From Bacillota bacterium (GTDB taxonomy: Bacteria > Bacillota > Clostridia > Acetivibrionales > DTU013): a DNA stretch of 64,000 bases. Both the position numbers and the translations under genes were made by a program. Below the pieces are notes generated by a model. It had not been told where the DNA came from, searched no databases, and saw nothing but the letters and a program-made list of their open reading frames with translations. The stretch covers positions 1 to 64,000 of the forward strand of contig JAFABI010000022.1 in the NCBI GenBank assembly GCA_023426125.1, written 5' to 3'. How positions within the stretch are numbered: the stretch's first letter is position 1; each line of letters begins with the position of its first letter. Positions 53,058-61,735 of this stretch are shown here, piece after piece.

Positions 53058-54318
53058 GGTTGTGGAGGATTGATTTCATTAATTGACTACGCCTGTTAGC
53101 GGCATCCCTCTTCATTTCCTCATTTACATGGCCGTATTTGTCAAGGGTAGTCTTAATTGATTCGTGTCCTAGGTCATTCTGTAAGGTTTTTATATCGGCT
53201 CCAGCCTGTAAGCTTAAAAGGGCGAAGGTGTGCCTGAGGTCATGAATTCTTATTTCTTCAAGTTTTGCCCTTTTAAGTATGCCTTTGAGTGTCCTGTCAA
53301 GGTTCCTGGTCTGGACATAGGTCCCTAATTCAGAAGTGAATACAAGTCCTTTTTTAAAATGCTCTGCAATTTGTATGTCGTTCATGCCCAATGTTTTAAA
53401 TTCCGCTTCCTGTCTGCTCTTATGTTCCTTTAGTTCTGCAATCATTTCGTCAGGTATGGATATTACCCTGCCTTGTGAGGATTCAGTCTTTAATTCGCGG
53501 ATAGAATGCTTACCAGCCACACATACAAGCTGCTGCACTACCTTTATTTTGCCTTTTTTAAGGTCGCAATCCTTCCACCGAAGCCCCAACAGTTCGCCGC
53601 GGCGTAGTCCGGTATAAAGCTCCAGCATGAAAGCGGTATAGTATCGTGACACCTTTGCGGCTTCAAGGAAAGTGTTTATATCGGTGACTTGCAGCGTTTT
53701 CATTTCCTTTTTGGGGTCTTTGGGAAGCTTTAAAGATTTTGACTTCCTTGCCGGGTTCACTGTCAGCAGGGGAGGGGTCTGGTCTTTTGCGCTTTCCAGT
53801 GCCGAATGTATAATCACGTGCATGTACCGGATAGTACGGGGTGAGAGTCCGCCTTCCTTCAGGACCATTTTGCCGTTAACTTTATGCTTATCGGTACGTC
53901 CTCCCTCCAATTTTTTATTGTAAAGGTTTTGCAAATCAGATGTTTGTAATTCTAAAAGCTTTATACCTCCGATTTCAGGGATAATATGCTTTTCAATTAT
54001 ACCTTTGTATGACGTCCATGTGCTTTCTTTTATTGCGGTCTTGATTGTAATGTTCAACCAGGTGTCAAGCCATTCCTTAAAAGTTATCTTGTTGGGTTCT
54101 ACATATGTGCCGGTACGTACGTCTGATTTTGCTTTATCCATCTTCTCCTTAACTTCGGACTGCATCTTCCCGGTGAATTGGATATACCTGACACTGCCGT
54201 CAGGTTTGCGCCCATTTGGTATCCGTCCTACCCACAACTTATCTGACTTGCGTTGAAATATAGTACCTTCTCCGTTGCATCGTGCTTTTGGTTTGTGTGC
54301 TTTTTTCTTTTCTGCCAT
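53053..54318 (-). CDS. Phage-type tyrosine integrase
   Basis: A 421-residue site-specific recombinase. The order is an AP2-like arm-binding N-terminus, an SAM-like core-binding domain (TFKEWLDTWLNITIKTAIKE), and the catalytic domain with Arg239 (TGLRRGELLGL), His359 and Arg362 (HDLRHTFALL), His385 (LGHESIKTTL) and Tyr395 (DKYGHVN). All catalytic residues are present. It would integrate and excise the element at tRNA-Thr. ATG 54318 follows AGGGG; an earlier in-frame start would overlap the upstream gene. Confidence 0.95.
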   Translation of the reverse strand: MAEKKKAHKPKARCNGEGTIFQRKSDKLWVGRIPNGRKPDGSVRYIQFTGKMQSEVKEKMDKAKSDVRTGTYVEPNKITFKEWLDTWLNITIKTAIKESTWTSYKGIIEKHIIPEIGGIKLLELQTSDLQNLYNKKLEGGRTDKHKVNGKMVLKEGGLSPRTIRYMHVIIHSALESAKDQTPPLLTVNPARKSKSLKLPKDPKKEMKTLQVTDINTFLEAAKVSRYYTAFMLELYTGLRRGELLGLRWKDCDLKKGKIKVVQQLVCVAGKHSIRELKTESSQGRVISIPDEMIAELKEHKSRQEAEFKTLGMNDIQIAEHFKKGLVFTSELGTYVQTRNLDRTLKGILKRAKLEEIRIHDLRHTFALLSLQAGADIKTLQNDLGHESIKTTLDKYGHVNEEMKRDAANRRSQLMKSILHNQ

Positions 54319-54368
54319 CTCACAAAATCCCCTTTCTAAAACGAAGGCGGCATTTTCGCCGCCCTCAT

Positions 54369-54770
54369 TCATGCAGTTTTTTCTTGAAAATCATTTTGCA
54401 ATTCACTTGCCAGTTTTACTTTATCTTCCTTATCCATTTCCTTTTGGTTCTCCTTAACCAAATCACTATGCTCTATTAATTCATCTTGCATCTGGCTTAT
54501 TCTCAAACCATCAAAAAAACCTTGGCGATAAGAATAGCTTTTTTCAACGGATAGTAGGCCGCCTATAAGTCCATCAATCTGAAAATGTAGTTCAGTAAAT
54601 CCTAATTCCTTGATCTTGTTGAGTAAGTATTCCTCTTTTTTTAATAGGTTCACGTGGTATTCATCTCTTTTTAGCAGATCATATAAAGCATCATCACTCC
54701 TACTACACATGAACTCAAAAAAAACCTGGTCCAAAGTTCCTTCTTTGCCTGCTCCGATAATCATAATCAA
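54369..54770 (-). CDS. Small helical protein of the integrated element
   Basis: A 133-residue, mostly helical, charged protein (LLKRDEYHVNLLKKEEYLLN; GFTELHFQIDGLIGGLLSVE; YRQGFFDGLRISQMQDELIE). It resembles small DUF proteins found beside phage integrases, but I cannot name the family. AGGAGG stands seven bases before the ATG. It lies just upstream of the integrase gene on the same strand. Confidence 0.65.
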   Translation of the reverse strand: MIMIIGAGKEGTLDQVFFEFMCSRSDDALYDLLKRDEYHVNLLKKEEYLLNKIKELGFTELHFQIDGLIGGLLSVEKSYSYRQGFFDGLRISQMQDELIEHSDLVKENQKEMDKEDKVKLASELQNDFQEKTA

Positions 54771-54848
54771 GCCTCCTATAATATTTTTGTATTATTTTGT
54801 CATTTTTCCACATATTATATACATGGCTGTGTCTTTCGCTATTCGTCC

Positions 54849-54877
54849 TTGTAGGCGGCTTCATGCTATGCTATAAT
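54849..54877 (+). promoter_or_regulatory. Promoter of a candidate small RNA
   Basis: TTGTAG, a 17-base spacer and a perfect TATAAT point into the gap between two minus-strand genes, away from any plus-strand protein gene. Confidence 0.7.
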
Positions 54878-54884
54878 AATAGCA

Positions 54885-54963
54885 AAGCTGAGCCCTAACA
54901 GGCTTTGTCTTTGGGAAGGAATCTGGGTGACCTTGGCGGGGAAGCCGGATTCCTTTTATTTTT
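54885..54963 (+). ncRNA. Candidate small RNA, about 80 nt
   Basis: It starts seven bases after the TATAAT at 54872. A first stem pairs AAAGCTG/AGGCTTT (54884-54906), and a terminator stem pairs AAGGAATC (54916-54923) with GGATTCCTT (54947-54955), followed by TTTTATTTTT. No open frame of note lies inside. Its 3' end overlaps the last codon(s) of the ribbon-helix-helix gene on the other strand. I recognise no named RNA family; promoter, fold and terminator are what support it. Confidence 0.6.
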
Positions 54964-55090
54964 CCTGTAAATACTGGTTAATTAATTCTTCCAAGATGTC
55001 ATTGATGTTACGCTTTTCCTTTATTGCCTTAATTCGTAGTCGCTCAAGCAATTCAGAATCAAGCGTTGTTGTGAAATTGATTCTCGCCAA
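54956..55090 (-). CDS. Ribbon-helix-helix (Arc/CopG-like) repressor, 44 residues
   Basis: A very short gene with TTG start and the strong site AAAGGAGG. The protein reads ARINFTTTLDSELLERLRIK, then an AIKEKRNINDILEELINQYL helix pair: an N-terminal beta strand for DNA contact followed by two helices, the Arc/MetJ/CopG fold. Such proteins repress phage early promoters or their own. The promoter region is packed with TGTGTA/TACACA half-sites (55106-55157), consistent with autoregulation. It may set the lysogeny state of this element or control the small RNA. Confidence 0.85.
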   Translation of the reverse strand: MARINFTTTLDSELLERLRIKAIKEKRNINDILEELINQYLQEK

Positions 55091-55105
55091 TAAACCACCT
55101 CCTTT

Positions 55106-55157
55106 ACATGTGTACGATTATACACATATTATAATTCCACACGTGTACACATGTCAA
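55106..55157 (-). promoter_or_regulatory. Promoter with multiple operator half-sites for the RHH gene
   Basis: On the minus strand TTGACA (55157-55152), an 18-base spacer and TATAAT drive the repressor gene. ACATGTGTAC (55106-55115) and GTACACATGT (55145-55154) are exact complements, and TGTGTA/TATACACA forms an inner pair. RHH dimers typically bind such arrays cooperatively. Confidence 0.75.
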
Positions 55158-55207
55158 GTGTAATTTTCAAAAAAATAAGCCCAAAGGCCTTTGTGTTTAA
55201 CATAATC

Positions 55208-55771
55208 TTATTTAATTCTCAAATTACCGTCATTACTATATTCACTTACTTTACCATTTTTGAAGGTGATCCGCGAAAGCCCATAATACCAATAATCAAA
55301 AAAATCATTTGTTCCTGTTGGCGGCCCCATTATCTTTTTGACCTCCTCTTTTGTCGAGCCTATTGAAAAATAATTAGCAGGGTCTGTCTCAAATTTTTTA
55401 TATGCAGTTATTTCTTCGTTTACAGCCTTTAAATCATTTTGAACCTGAGTAATTATTTTGCTCTCAATAGAATTTGTTATATCATTCTTTACATTTTCTC
55501 TATCAGCATTAAGAACTTCAAGCAATTCCTTTTTTTGTTGATCTAGTTTTGTCTGCAGCTCAATTCTTAACGACTGCATTTCGCTTTCCTTAGGGCTGTC
55601 TATTTTATGCCAACCATCACCCCTAAGAATTTGAGCTGAACCGGTTAATCTGTTTATTTTTACAGGATATCTTTGCTCCGATTTATCATACTCATAAATC
55701 CCAGGATATATAAATATTCCAAAAGCAATTATGAACAGTAGAATCACTGCATTTGATAAAATCTTCTTCAT
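55208..55771 (-). CDS. Membrane-anchored protein with BamE/SmpA-like C-terminus
   Basis: A 187-residue protein: one membrane helix at about 5-27, an extended segment with KINRLTGSAQILRGDGWHKI, a coiled coil of about 60 residues (ELQTKLDQQKKELLEVLNAD), and a C-terminal part FSIGSTKEEVKKIMGPPTGT..WYYGLSRITFKNGKV that has the pattern of SmpA/OmlA-like domains (two helices, then strands). It would be anchored in the membrane facing out. In a phage-like element it may be a cargo or superinfection-exclusion protein. AGAGGTGG precedes ATG 55771. Confidence 0.65.
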   Translation of the reverse strand: MKKILSNAVILLFIIAFGIFIYPGIYEYDKSEQRYPVKINRLTGSAQILRGDGWHKIDSPKESEMQSLRIELQTKLDQQKKELLEVLNADRENVKNDITNSIESKIITQVQNDLKAVNEEITAYKKFETDPANYFSIGSTKEEVKKIMGPPTGTNDFFDYWYYGLSRITFKNGKVSEYSNDGNLRIK

Positions 55772-56069
55772 AAAAACCACCTCTTTGATTGCCAATATTC
55801 GCCACAAAATGGGAAAATCCTGCATGGAAATACAATTTTACGCTTTCTCCGATTTCAAATCGGGAAATTCACTCAATCCAAATATGGATCAGTTGCTGCC
55901 CAAGCAAGTTAGGAATTCGGTCAACGCAATTTTGCACAGACCTATTATTTTAGGAGCGCACCATTCCGTGCAGTCATTTCCCCGGTTATGGGGTACAACG
56001 GAATTTTCCGTTCTATTCAATTTGCCACTTCTGGCAAAAAGCTATCATTGCCGAAAATTCGGCCTCATT

Positions 56070-56112
56070 CCAAAATTAAATAGAAGGGTATCCTTAATCC
56101 GAATACCCTTCT
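56070..56112 (-). terminator. Terminator of the large virion-like genes
   Basis: AGAAGGGTAT (56082-56091) and ATACCCTTCT (56103-56112) are exact complements; on the minus strand the stem is followed by ATTTAATTTT. It follows the stop of the 1050-residue gene by five bases. Confidence 0.75.
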
Positions 56113-56117
56113 TCGGC

Positions 56118-59100
56118 CTATTTGAATAGCTCATATTTAGCCTGGTCATTTGCCATAGTGATCACCTGCTGCAGCCAGTTTACTTTTATACCATCATCGG
56201 TGGATTCGTATTTTGGTAAATCCATTACCTGAGTGAAAAGCTCCTCCGTTTTTTTTCCTAAAAGCTTTTGATACTCCGAATACTGCTTTCCGGATAGCTC
56301 AATCTTTTGACCATTATATGTCACGCTCTTGTCAACCACACGTGGGAAATGAAGCTTTTCGCCGGTTACATCGTATATCCGCAGAATTTCTTCTTGTATA
56401 GGTGAAGGCTTAAATTCCGTTACATTTGCAGGGTTAAAGAAAGCATTAAACCAACTCGGCTTTTGAGATATTTGCTTTTCCTTCCCAAGCGTAGTATATG
56501 CCTCCGGGAGAGTCTTTTCGAGTCCTGGTATCTTGTTTTTGACCATATTCATAGCTTCATAAAAAACATTCGGGTCGTATGTGTTGCGTCCAGTGTTGTC
56601 TGAAATCTGCCTGATCTGATTTACCAATGTAGGCACGAATGAGGCCGGTATCTGCTGCAATGTGTTTACGAAGTTCTGTCCCAGACTATACCCCTGCATA
56701 ACTCTAAGAATCCCTTGCAATACCGGCTGCTGCGCTATAGTATCAAGTGCGCCTTCTAAGGATGAAGATATAACACTCGGGGCATTTTCTCCCAGGCTCC
56801 GGCCTTCTTTGTAGTTCTGGTTCATGTTGGCGCCGAACGATATCGACATAGCTATAGGCTGCATCCAATCATATGAAACAAGAGTATCATTATATTGTGT
56901 CTGCAGTGTTTGAGTGTCGAAACCGCTTTTTACCCATCGGAGGATAGCGGATACATTAACCTTATAAGAGCCGCCGCCTGTATCCCTTTGCATGGCGTTT
57001 ACATCGGAGTCCTTTGTTGTTTTCCCTGTAATTACTTCATTTTCAGCTAAAAACCATCCTAAACCAGTAAATCCAAGGCTGCCGGTAATGGCGCGGGACA
57101 ATGAGAGCGTTACCTCCCGAGTGTCTATGTTTCCACCTTTTAGGATAGGCTTGGCAAGCTCGTAGGCAGACTTCAGCACGCCAGCGGGTGAATACTCCAT
57201 GCCTCTCATTATGAGTGCGCCGGGTGTCCTGGGGTATTTTACAATAATGGAACCTGCCCCGAATTCTTTCCCCAGGTTCAGCCCTCTTTTTACTGCCGAC
57301 AGCCCTTTTGAAAGCAGATTGCTATCCTGGAAGGTAACATACTTCCCGTATTGGTCGGCTATGTCAAGCAGATTTTTAGATGAATCGTCAACATACTTTG
57401 TGATCATTTCTTTTTTGGTAGCACCTTTTAAGCTCTCGTTCATTACCCTTAGTTCGGCCATCTCCCCCAGGGTCTTGTTTACTGCCCGGTTATAGGCGGC
57501 ATAGTCAAACCCTTTTAGTGTTGCCCCTAAAGCTTTTTCCATATAGGTTAACGGGTTCCATTTGCCTTTAAAAGCATGGGATATAAGGTCGTACTGCGTA
57601 GATAGCCCTTGAGGGTTTACGCCTTTCCAACCGGCTTTTACGCCCTTCAGGAAGCCTTCCCAATAGCCATCCTGTCCAGCCGTCCGGAATGTGACCGTTC
57701 TTTCGGATCCGGTTATTGCCGAACGCGCCCAATCAATCGGAGTAGCCACATATTTGTTAATCCGCTCAAGACGGTAAAATAATTCATTACCTACGGTATT
57801 CCGGATAACGGTTCTGGGATTTAACAAATGTCCTATGGTTTGGGCAGACTCAATTTTGCGGTCAATACCGGACTTCCCTAAAGCCTGCAAAGCTGCCTGT
57901 AGCTCCTGCGATGCCTCTATCTTTGCGTCACCTGTCAGGTTTTGCATGTCTTCCGCGAGCTTTTTAAGGTTTTCGGCATCTTCGGGCGAAAGGGCATAAT
58001 CTTTACCAATACCCTTTAACCAGCGGCTTTGATTCAACTTGTTTATTCTGCGTTGTGCTGTAAGCAATATTCCTTCAGGAGATAATCTGCTATATATGCT
58101 TGCCGCCTGAATCATCTGTCCGGCTTTTGTTAGCTGTTCTGATATGCTCTCTGCTATCTCAACAGCCCTGTAAGGATTGCCTTCGTTCTGGAACTTGTTT
58201 ATCAACTGAATAGCGGTTGCCGTTTTCTCTGCTGAAGTCCGAGGAGTATTTTTCACATAATCGACAGCAGCCTCCAGATTGTCAGATATGCGTTTGTTCG
58301 CAACGTCCAGGCTTTCTTTGTTGCTTATTGGGGTATAAGAGAAATCATCCTCTTTAAGCAATTTTTTCAGTTCCGGACTGGTATTCTTTGAATCAATCAA
58401 AGTGCTTGGAAATTTACGCTGTGCAAAGGGATTATCTCCGGGAGTCTTACCTGTTTGATTCCTCAACTCCTGTGCAATCACGCCTGATCTTTCGGGATTC
58501 GGCGTAGTAATTTCATCCTGTAGTTGTTCCTCTGCAGTCTTAAGTACTTGCCTGCCTGCATTGGAGGCACTTTTTTCTGCGGATTTTACAGCACCGGAAG
58601 TTAACAGTTTGGATGCATTCTTTTCTGCCACTTTACTTAAAGCGCCACCAATTCCAGCGCCCATCCATGTTGAGGGATTTAGCGCCGCATCCGCAGCCAT
58701 ATCTGTGACGGCTCCGATCTTCGGATGAGCTTCAGCGAAATCCTGATACGCTTTTGGCAGTACTTCCCGTATGGATGTTTCCGTTTCCCCGGTAAAACCT
58801 CTCTTTGCAGCATCGAGCAATCTGGGTGCATTGCCGATGGGATCGAAGGTGTCAAAACTTTTAGCCTCTTTCCACATAGACCGGTAAGCGTTCATAGGTG
58901 CATCAAGGGGCTTCGTGAATTTCCCTACAGTTTCCCACCCGCCGGATCGTATCTGCGATTGTTGGTCTTTTGATAAGCCTCTTCTGAACAAACCGCCTAT
59001 AGCCTCACCTATTTGTTGAAGCTTGGATTTTTGCTCAAAAGGAACCTCGTCAACCTGCTTGCCGAACTGCTGTATTTCTTCCTGTGTGAATCTATTACGC

Positions 59101-59270
59101 CCGTCATGTGGTAATTCAGGGGAGCCGGTACTCTGACCGGCTATCCTCCCCCAATCCCTTGTAGGTTCGTTCTGTGTGGAAAAAATACCGCTCCTTATCG
59201 CGCCCCAATTCCTTTTGCTTGGAACACCGGTGGAGGGTGTGCCATTTTTTATACTATCCCAATTCCTCAT
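56118..59270 (-). CDS. Large phage protein (LPD38-like), probably virion-associated
   Basis: A 1050-residue protein of the phage-like element. The N-terminus has three short repeats of the type NWDSIKNG, NWGAIRSG, DWGRIAGQ. A central region (NPRTVIRNTVGNELFYRLER; EKALGATLKGFDYAAYNRAV) resembles the large polyvalent-protein-associated domain LPD38, found in very large phage and island proteins that are carried in the virion or injected. The rest is rich in helices. Enzymatic motifs were not recognised. It overlaps no other gene and follows the 487-residue gene by four bases, so the two are co-expressed. A role as internal head or DNA-ejection protein is an inference. Confidence 0.6.
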   Translation of the reverse strand: MRNWDSIKNGTPSTGVPSKRNWGAIRSGIFSTQNEPTRDWGRIAGQSTGSPELPHDGRNRFTQEEIQQFGKQVDEVPFEQKSKLQQIGEAIGGLFRRGLSKDQQSQIRSGGWETVGKFTKPLDAPMNAYRSMWKEAKSFDTFDPIGNAPRLLDAAKRGFTGETETSIREVLPKAYQDFAEAHPKIGAVTDMAADAALNPSTWMGAGIGGALSKVAEKNASKLLTSGAVKSAEKSASNAGRQVLKTAEEQLQDEITTPNPERSGVIAQELRNQTGKTPGDNPFAQRKFPSTLIDSKNTSPELKKLLKEDDFSYTPISNKESLDVANKRISDNLEAAVDYVKNTPRTSAEKTATAIQLINKFQNEGNPYRAVEIAESISEQLTKAGQMIQAASIYSRLSPEGILLTAQRRINKLNQSRWLKGIGKDYALSPEDAENLKKLAEDMQNLTGDAKIEASQELQAALQALGKSGIDRKIESAQTIGHLLNPRTVIRNTVGNELFYRLERINKYVATPIDWARSAITGSERTVTFRTAGQDGYWEGFLKGVKAGWKGVNPQGLSTQYDLISHAFKGKWNPLTYMEKALGATLKGFDYAAYNRAVNKTLGEMAELRVMNESLKGATKKEMITKYVDDSSKNLLDIADQYGKYVTFQDSNLLSKGLSAVKRGLNLGKEFGAGSIIVKYPRTPGALIMRGMEYSPAGVLKSAYELAKPILKGGNIDTREVTLSLSRAITGSLGFTGLGWFLAENEVITGKTTKDSDVNAMQRDTGGGSYKVNVSAILRWVKSGFDTQTLQTQYNDTLVSYDWMQPIAMSISFGANMNQNYKEGRSLGENAPSVISSSLEGALDTIAQQPVLQGILRVMQGYSLGQNFVNTLQQIPASFVPTLVNQIRQISDNTGRNTYDPNVFYEAMNMVKNKIPGLEKTLPEAYTTLGKEKQISQKPSWFNAFFNPANVTEFKPSPIQEEILRIYDVTGEKLHFPRVVDKSVTYNGQKIELSGKQYSEYQKLLGKKTEELFTQVMDLPKYESTDDGIKVNWLQQVITMANDQAKYELFK

Positions 59271-59274
59271 ATTA

Positions 59275-60738
59275 TCACCGTCCTAATGGGAGGCTATACT
59301 TCAGCAGTAAAGAGTCTATAACGCTGCTGGGTATGCCAGACAATTCAAGTTTTTCCAGATAGTCGGCAACGGCATCCTTATCAATTACCCTCGAATATCC
59401 GTTGGAAACATTCGGCTCGCTAACAAACATCCGGTCAATTGTGTCCGCATAATCGTCTATCGCTCTCTGGTTCAGATCATTGAGGCGATTAATTTTATCT
59501 ACTTCAATTCTGTGTTCGTCATTGCTTATCTGCCTGCTTTGCAAAGCCCTGTTAAGTATATCCTTCTTCTCCTGGTAACTAAACTGCTGCATCCATTGAT
59601 CATCAAGCACCTGATCGCGGGATACTTGATAGTCATAGTCTCTTTGATCTGTTTCCTTGTTGTAATCAAACAGTTTATCCCGGTACGCATTATCCGCCTC
59701 CTGTTGCCTTGCTGCGAGCGTAGAGGTACCAGCGGTGATGTTATCCAGATTCAATCCGGATAAACTACCATTGTATACACCCGTCAAGTCTCCTTCACGC
59801 AGCGCAAAATCCCGATTAGCATTGAACTGCTCGATTAGCGCTTGCAGCATTTGCGAATCAGTATCAGCATTTGCAGCAGTTTTATCCGATTCATACGCGC
59901 TTCCATAGCCCAATCTCCTTGCTTCGTAATCAGCCATTAGTCCGGCTATGTCAGTGCTATATGCGTTTTCCACGTTAGCAAGGTTTTGATCGTATATTGA
60001 CTTGGCCTCGCTTCGTCTTCTGGCGATATCGGCATTCGCCGCGGCCTCGTCCCGATCTATAGCTCCAACCTGCTGATTTGTTGCTGCGTTTTGATATATT
60101 GTTGGCATAGCACCTGCTGCGCCTTTTATGCCTCTGGAGGCCATATACTGTGCGAAATTCATACCGGATACATCCGCCGCCGATGCGACTCTGTTGCGCT
60201 GGTCGTAATACGTCGGCGCTATGCCGGCCTGTTCGGTATCCAAGGCGGTATTTGTTGATGTCAAGCCGGTGTTAAGCGTGTTTAATCGATCCTGCCGAGA
60301 CTTATCCAACGCCGTCTGGCTGTTTACCTTATAGGTATCAAGGCCAGTAAGAGCATTCTGATACGCTTTGTCAAGGGCGGCGAGCTGGTTGCGCCTCTGA
60401 GCATCCGACATATCCCGGATGTATTGATCAATTTGAGACTGGTTTATGCCACCAGAGGGCTGTACGACTATACCACCGCCTATATTTAACTTATTGCTGC
60501 CGACGCCCGCGCCCAGCATATTGTTCGTATACTGCTGCGCAGACCCTAAATATCGATTCATAACATAATTGGGGTCGACAGTTTTGGCACCTACGGAATT
60601 CGCTTCGTTGGTTACATCAATTTTAGCTTGTCGATATTTTTCAAGCTCCTTTATTGACGGGTCATTGGGGTTTGTCTTTTTCCTTTTGTTGATCTCTGCC
60701 TGGATATTGTCATAGTATCTACTGTAATCGTCAGCCAT
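59275..60738 (-). CDS. Ala/Asn/Asp-rich phage protein, probably virion-associated
   Basis: A 487-residue protein with long helical runs and weakly repeated segments of the type LDKAYQNALTGLDTYKVNSQ, LDKSRQDRLNTLNTG, SIYDQNLANVENAYSTDIAG. No signal peptide or enzyme motif. Composition and coiled-coil pattern are typical of structural or internal virion proteins. It stands between a 196-residue coiled-coil protein and the 1050-residue protein; a set of small, middle and large helical proteins in this order recalls the ejection proteins of podoviruses. Confidence 0.6.
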   Translation of the reverse strand: MADDYSRYYDNIQAEINKRKKTNPNDPSIKELEKYRQAKIDVTNEANSVGAKTVDPNYVMNRYLGSAQQYTNNMLGAGVGSNKLNIGGGIVVQPSGGINQSQIDQYIRDMSDAQRRNQLAALDKAYQNALTGLDTYKVNSQTALDKSRQDRLNTLNTGLTSTNTALDTEQAGIAPTYYDQRNRVASAADVSGMNFAQYMASRGIKGAAGAMPTIYQNAATNQQVGAIDRDEAAANADIARRRSEAKSIYDQNLANVENAYSTDIAGLMADYEARRLGYGSAYESDKTAANADTDSQMLQALIEQFNANRDFALREGDLTGVYNGSLSGLNLDNITAGTSTLAARQQEADNAYRDKLFDYNKETDQRDYDYQVSRDQVLDDQWMQQFSYQEKKDILNRALQSRQISNDEHRIEVDKINRLNDLNQRAIDDYADTIDRMFVSEPNVSNGYSRVIDKDAVADYLEKLELSGIPSSVIDSLLLKYSLPLGR

Positions 60739-60756
60739 TTGATCATGTCTCCTTTC

Positions 60757-61347
60757 TTAATAGGTTACGCCGGGATAACCACTAGCGCGTAGTATTTGGT
60801 TCCCCATAGCCGCAAAATTAAACTGGGTCATTTTGGCTTTATACGCCTGGTATATTTCCCCATTGGGAGCATAGATCGGATTTGGTGTATAGGGCCTGAG
60901 CAAATCCGATGGATGAACTACATCAATTATTTCTTTCCGTACTGCCCTCATGTCTGCAATTGCTTTAAGCAATGCATCCCTGGCCTCCAATACTTTCTGT
61001 GCTGCTGCTTCCTCTTTTGGAAGTAAACTGTCGGCCAGTTCAAGCTGCTGCGTCTCAAACTGCTTACACAGCTTACCCAATTTGCCTTGTGACAATAAAG
61101 CGGCCTGATATGCGCCGGACTCTTTTGAGAGATTCAAGTCCTGGACTTCGGAAAGCTCCTGTTTCAGCTGCTTTTTTACACCGTGAAGCCGCTCAGCCTC
61201 TTCCACATTGCCGTCGTCTACAGCAATAGAGAAAGCAGCTATGTTGTCATTAATAAGCTGAGTAAGATGAAGTTCCTTGTCGGTGTCGGGTTTGATCTTT
61301 TCTTTCTGATCCTCGATCATAGCGTTGATTTCTTCAAGTCTAATCAT
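60757..61347 (-). CDS. Coiled-coil phage protein
   Basis: A 196-residue protein that is almost wholly coiled coil in its first 140 residues (MIEDQKEKIKPDTDKELHLT; EEAERLHGVKKQLKQELSEV; EEAAAQKVLEARDALLKAIA) with a Pro/Tyr-rich end (YTPNPIYAPNGEIYQAY). No family recognised. AAAGGAG precedes the ATG. Same transcription unit as the two genes after it. Confidence 0.65.
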   Translation of the reverse strand: MIRLEEINAMIEDQKEKIKPDTDKELHLTQLINDNIAAFSIAVDDGNVEEAERLHGVKKQLKQELSEVQDLNLSKESGAYQAALLSQGKLGKLCKQFETQQLELADSLLPKEEAAAQKVLEARDALLKAIADMRAVRKEIIDVVHPSDLLRPYTPNPIYAPNGEIYQAYKAKMTQFNFAAMGNQILRASGYPGVTY

Positions 61348-61359
61348 GTTTTTTCTCCT

Positions 61360-61509
61360 TTACTTTTCAATGAAATTTACGCATGTATTGTTACGCTTCG
61401 GGTATTTAAGTATTGCGCTTTGCTGGTTTGCCGGGTGTCCGCACTTGCCTTTTAAGGCTTTAGTGGATGTATAATTCTGGCAGTTCTGGCAAAAGGGTAA
61501 TTTGGGCAT
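61360..61509 (-). CDS. Small Cys-rich phage protein, 49 residues
   Basis: A short gene with AAAGGAG before the ATG (61509). The product has CQNC near the N-terminus (Cys7, Cys10), KCGHP (Cys23, His25) and Cys43, a pattern that could bind one zinc ion. It fits tightly between neighbouring genes on the same strand. Similar small zinc-ribbon proteins are common in phage genomes; function unknown. Confidence 0.7.
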   Translation of the reverse strand: MPKLPFCQNCQNYTSTKALKGKCGHPANQQSAILKYPKRNNTCVNFIEK

Positions 61510-61589
61510 TGTATCAACTCCTTTCTATTGTTAATTTTCAATAAGGGTTTTGGAAAATAGGCGCGGGGTATGAGTGGTGTATATAATAG

Positions 61590-61645
61590 ACCCCCACCCC
61601 CGGTCAAAAATGGGACATAGGGGGGTACACCCCCCAGGGGGTATC
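61590..61645. other. GC-rich palindromic stretch, candidate packaging (cos/pac) site
   Basis: Runs of C and G unlike the surroundings: CCCCCACCCCC, then GGGGGG-TACA-CCCCCC, then AGGGGGTA. It lies near the TerS-like HTH gene, where packaging sites are usually found. No gene with a ribosome site covers it. Confidence 0.35.
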
Positions 61646-61658
61646 CTGACAGCACTTT

Positions 61659-61674
61659 AATAAGTACACTTGCA
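61659..61674 (-). repeat. 16-bp repeat, inverted partner of 53042
   Basis: AATAAGTACACTTGCA is the exact complement of the sequence at the integrase stop. The two copies are 8.6 kb apart and inverted. Confidence 0.6.
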
Positions 61675-61686
61675 AGTCAAGACACA

Positions 61687-61708
61687 ACAAAAGCCGCTGT
61701 TTAGCGGC
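61687..61708 (-). terminator. Terminator after the 71-residue protein gene
   Basis: GCCGCT (61693-61698) pairs with AGCGGC (61703-61708); on the minus strand TTTTGTTGTG follows. It stands about 30 bases past the stop of the gene at 61736. Confidence 0.65.
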
Positions 61709-61735
61709 CTTGTGCCATTGTCCTCTGATACTTTA

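Noticed and set aside
61452..61655. 67-codon minus-strand frame over the GC-rich stretch
   Set aside because: Gly/Pro/Leu-rich composition comes from the C and G runs; no ribosome site, and it overlaps the better-supported 49-residue gene.
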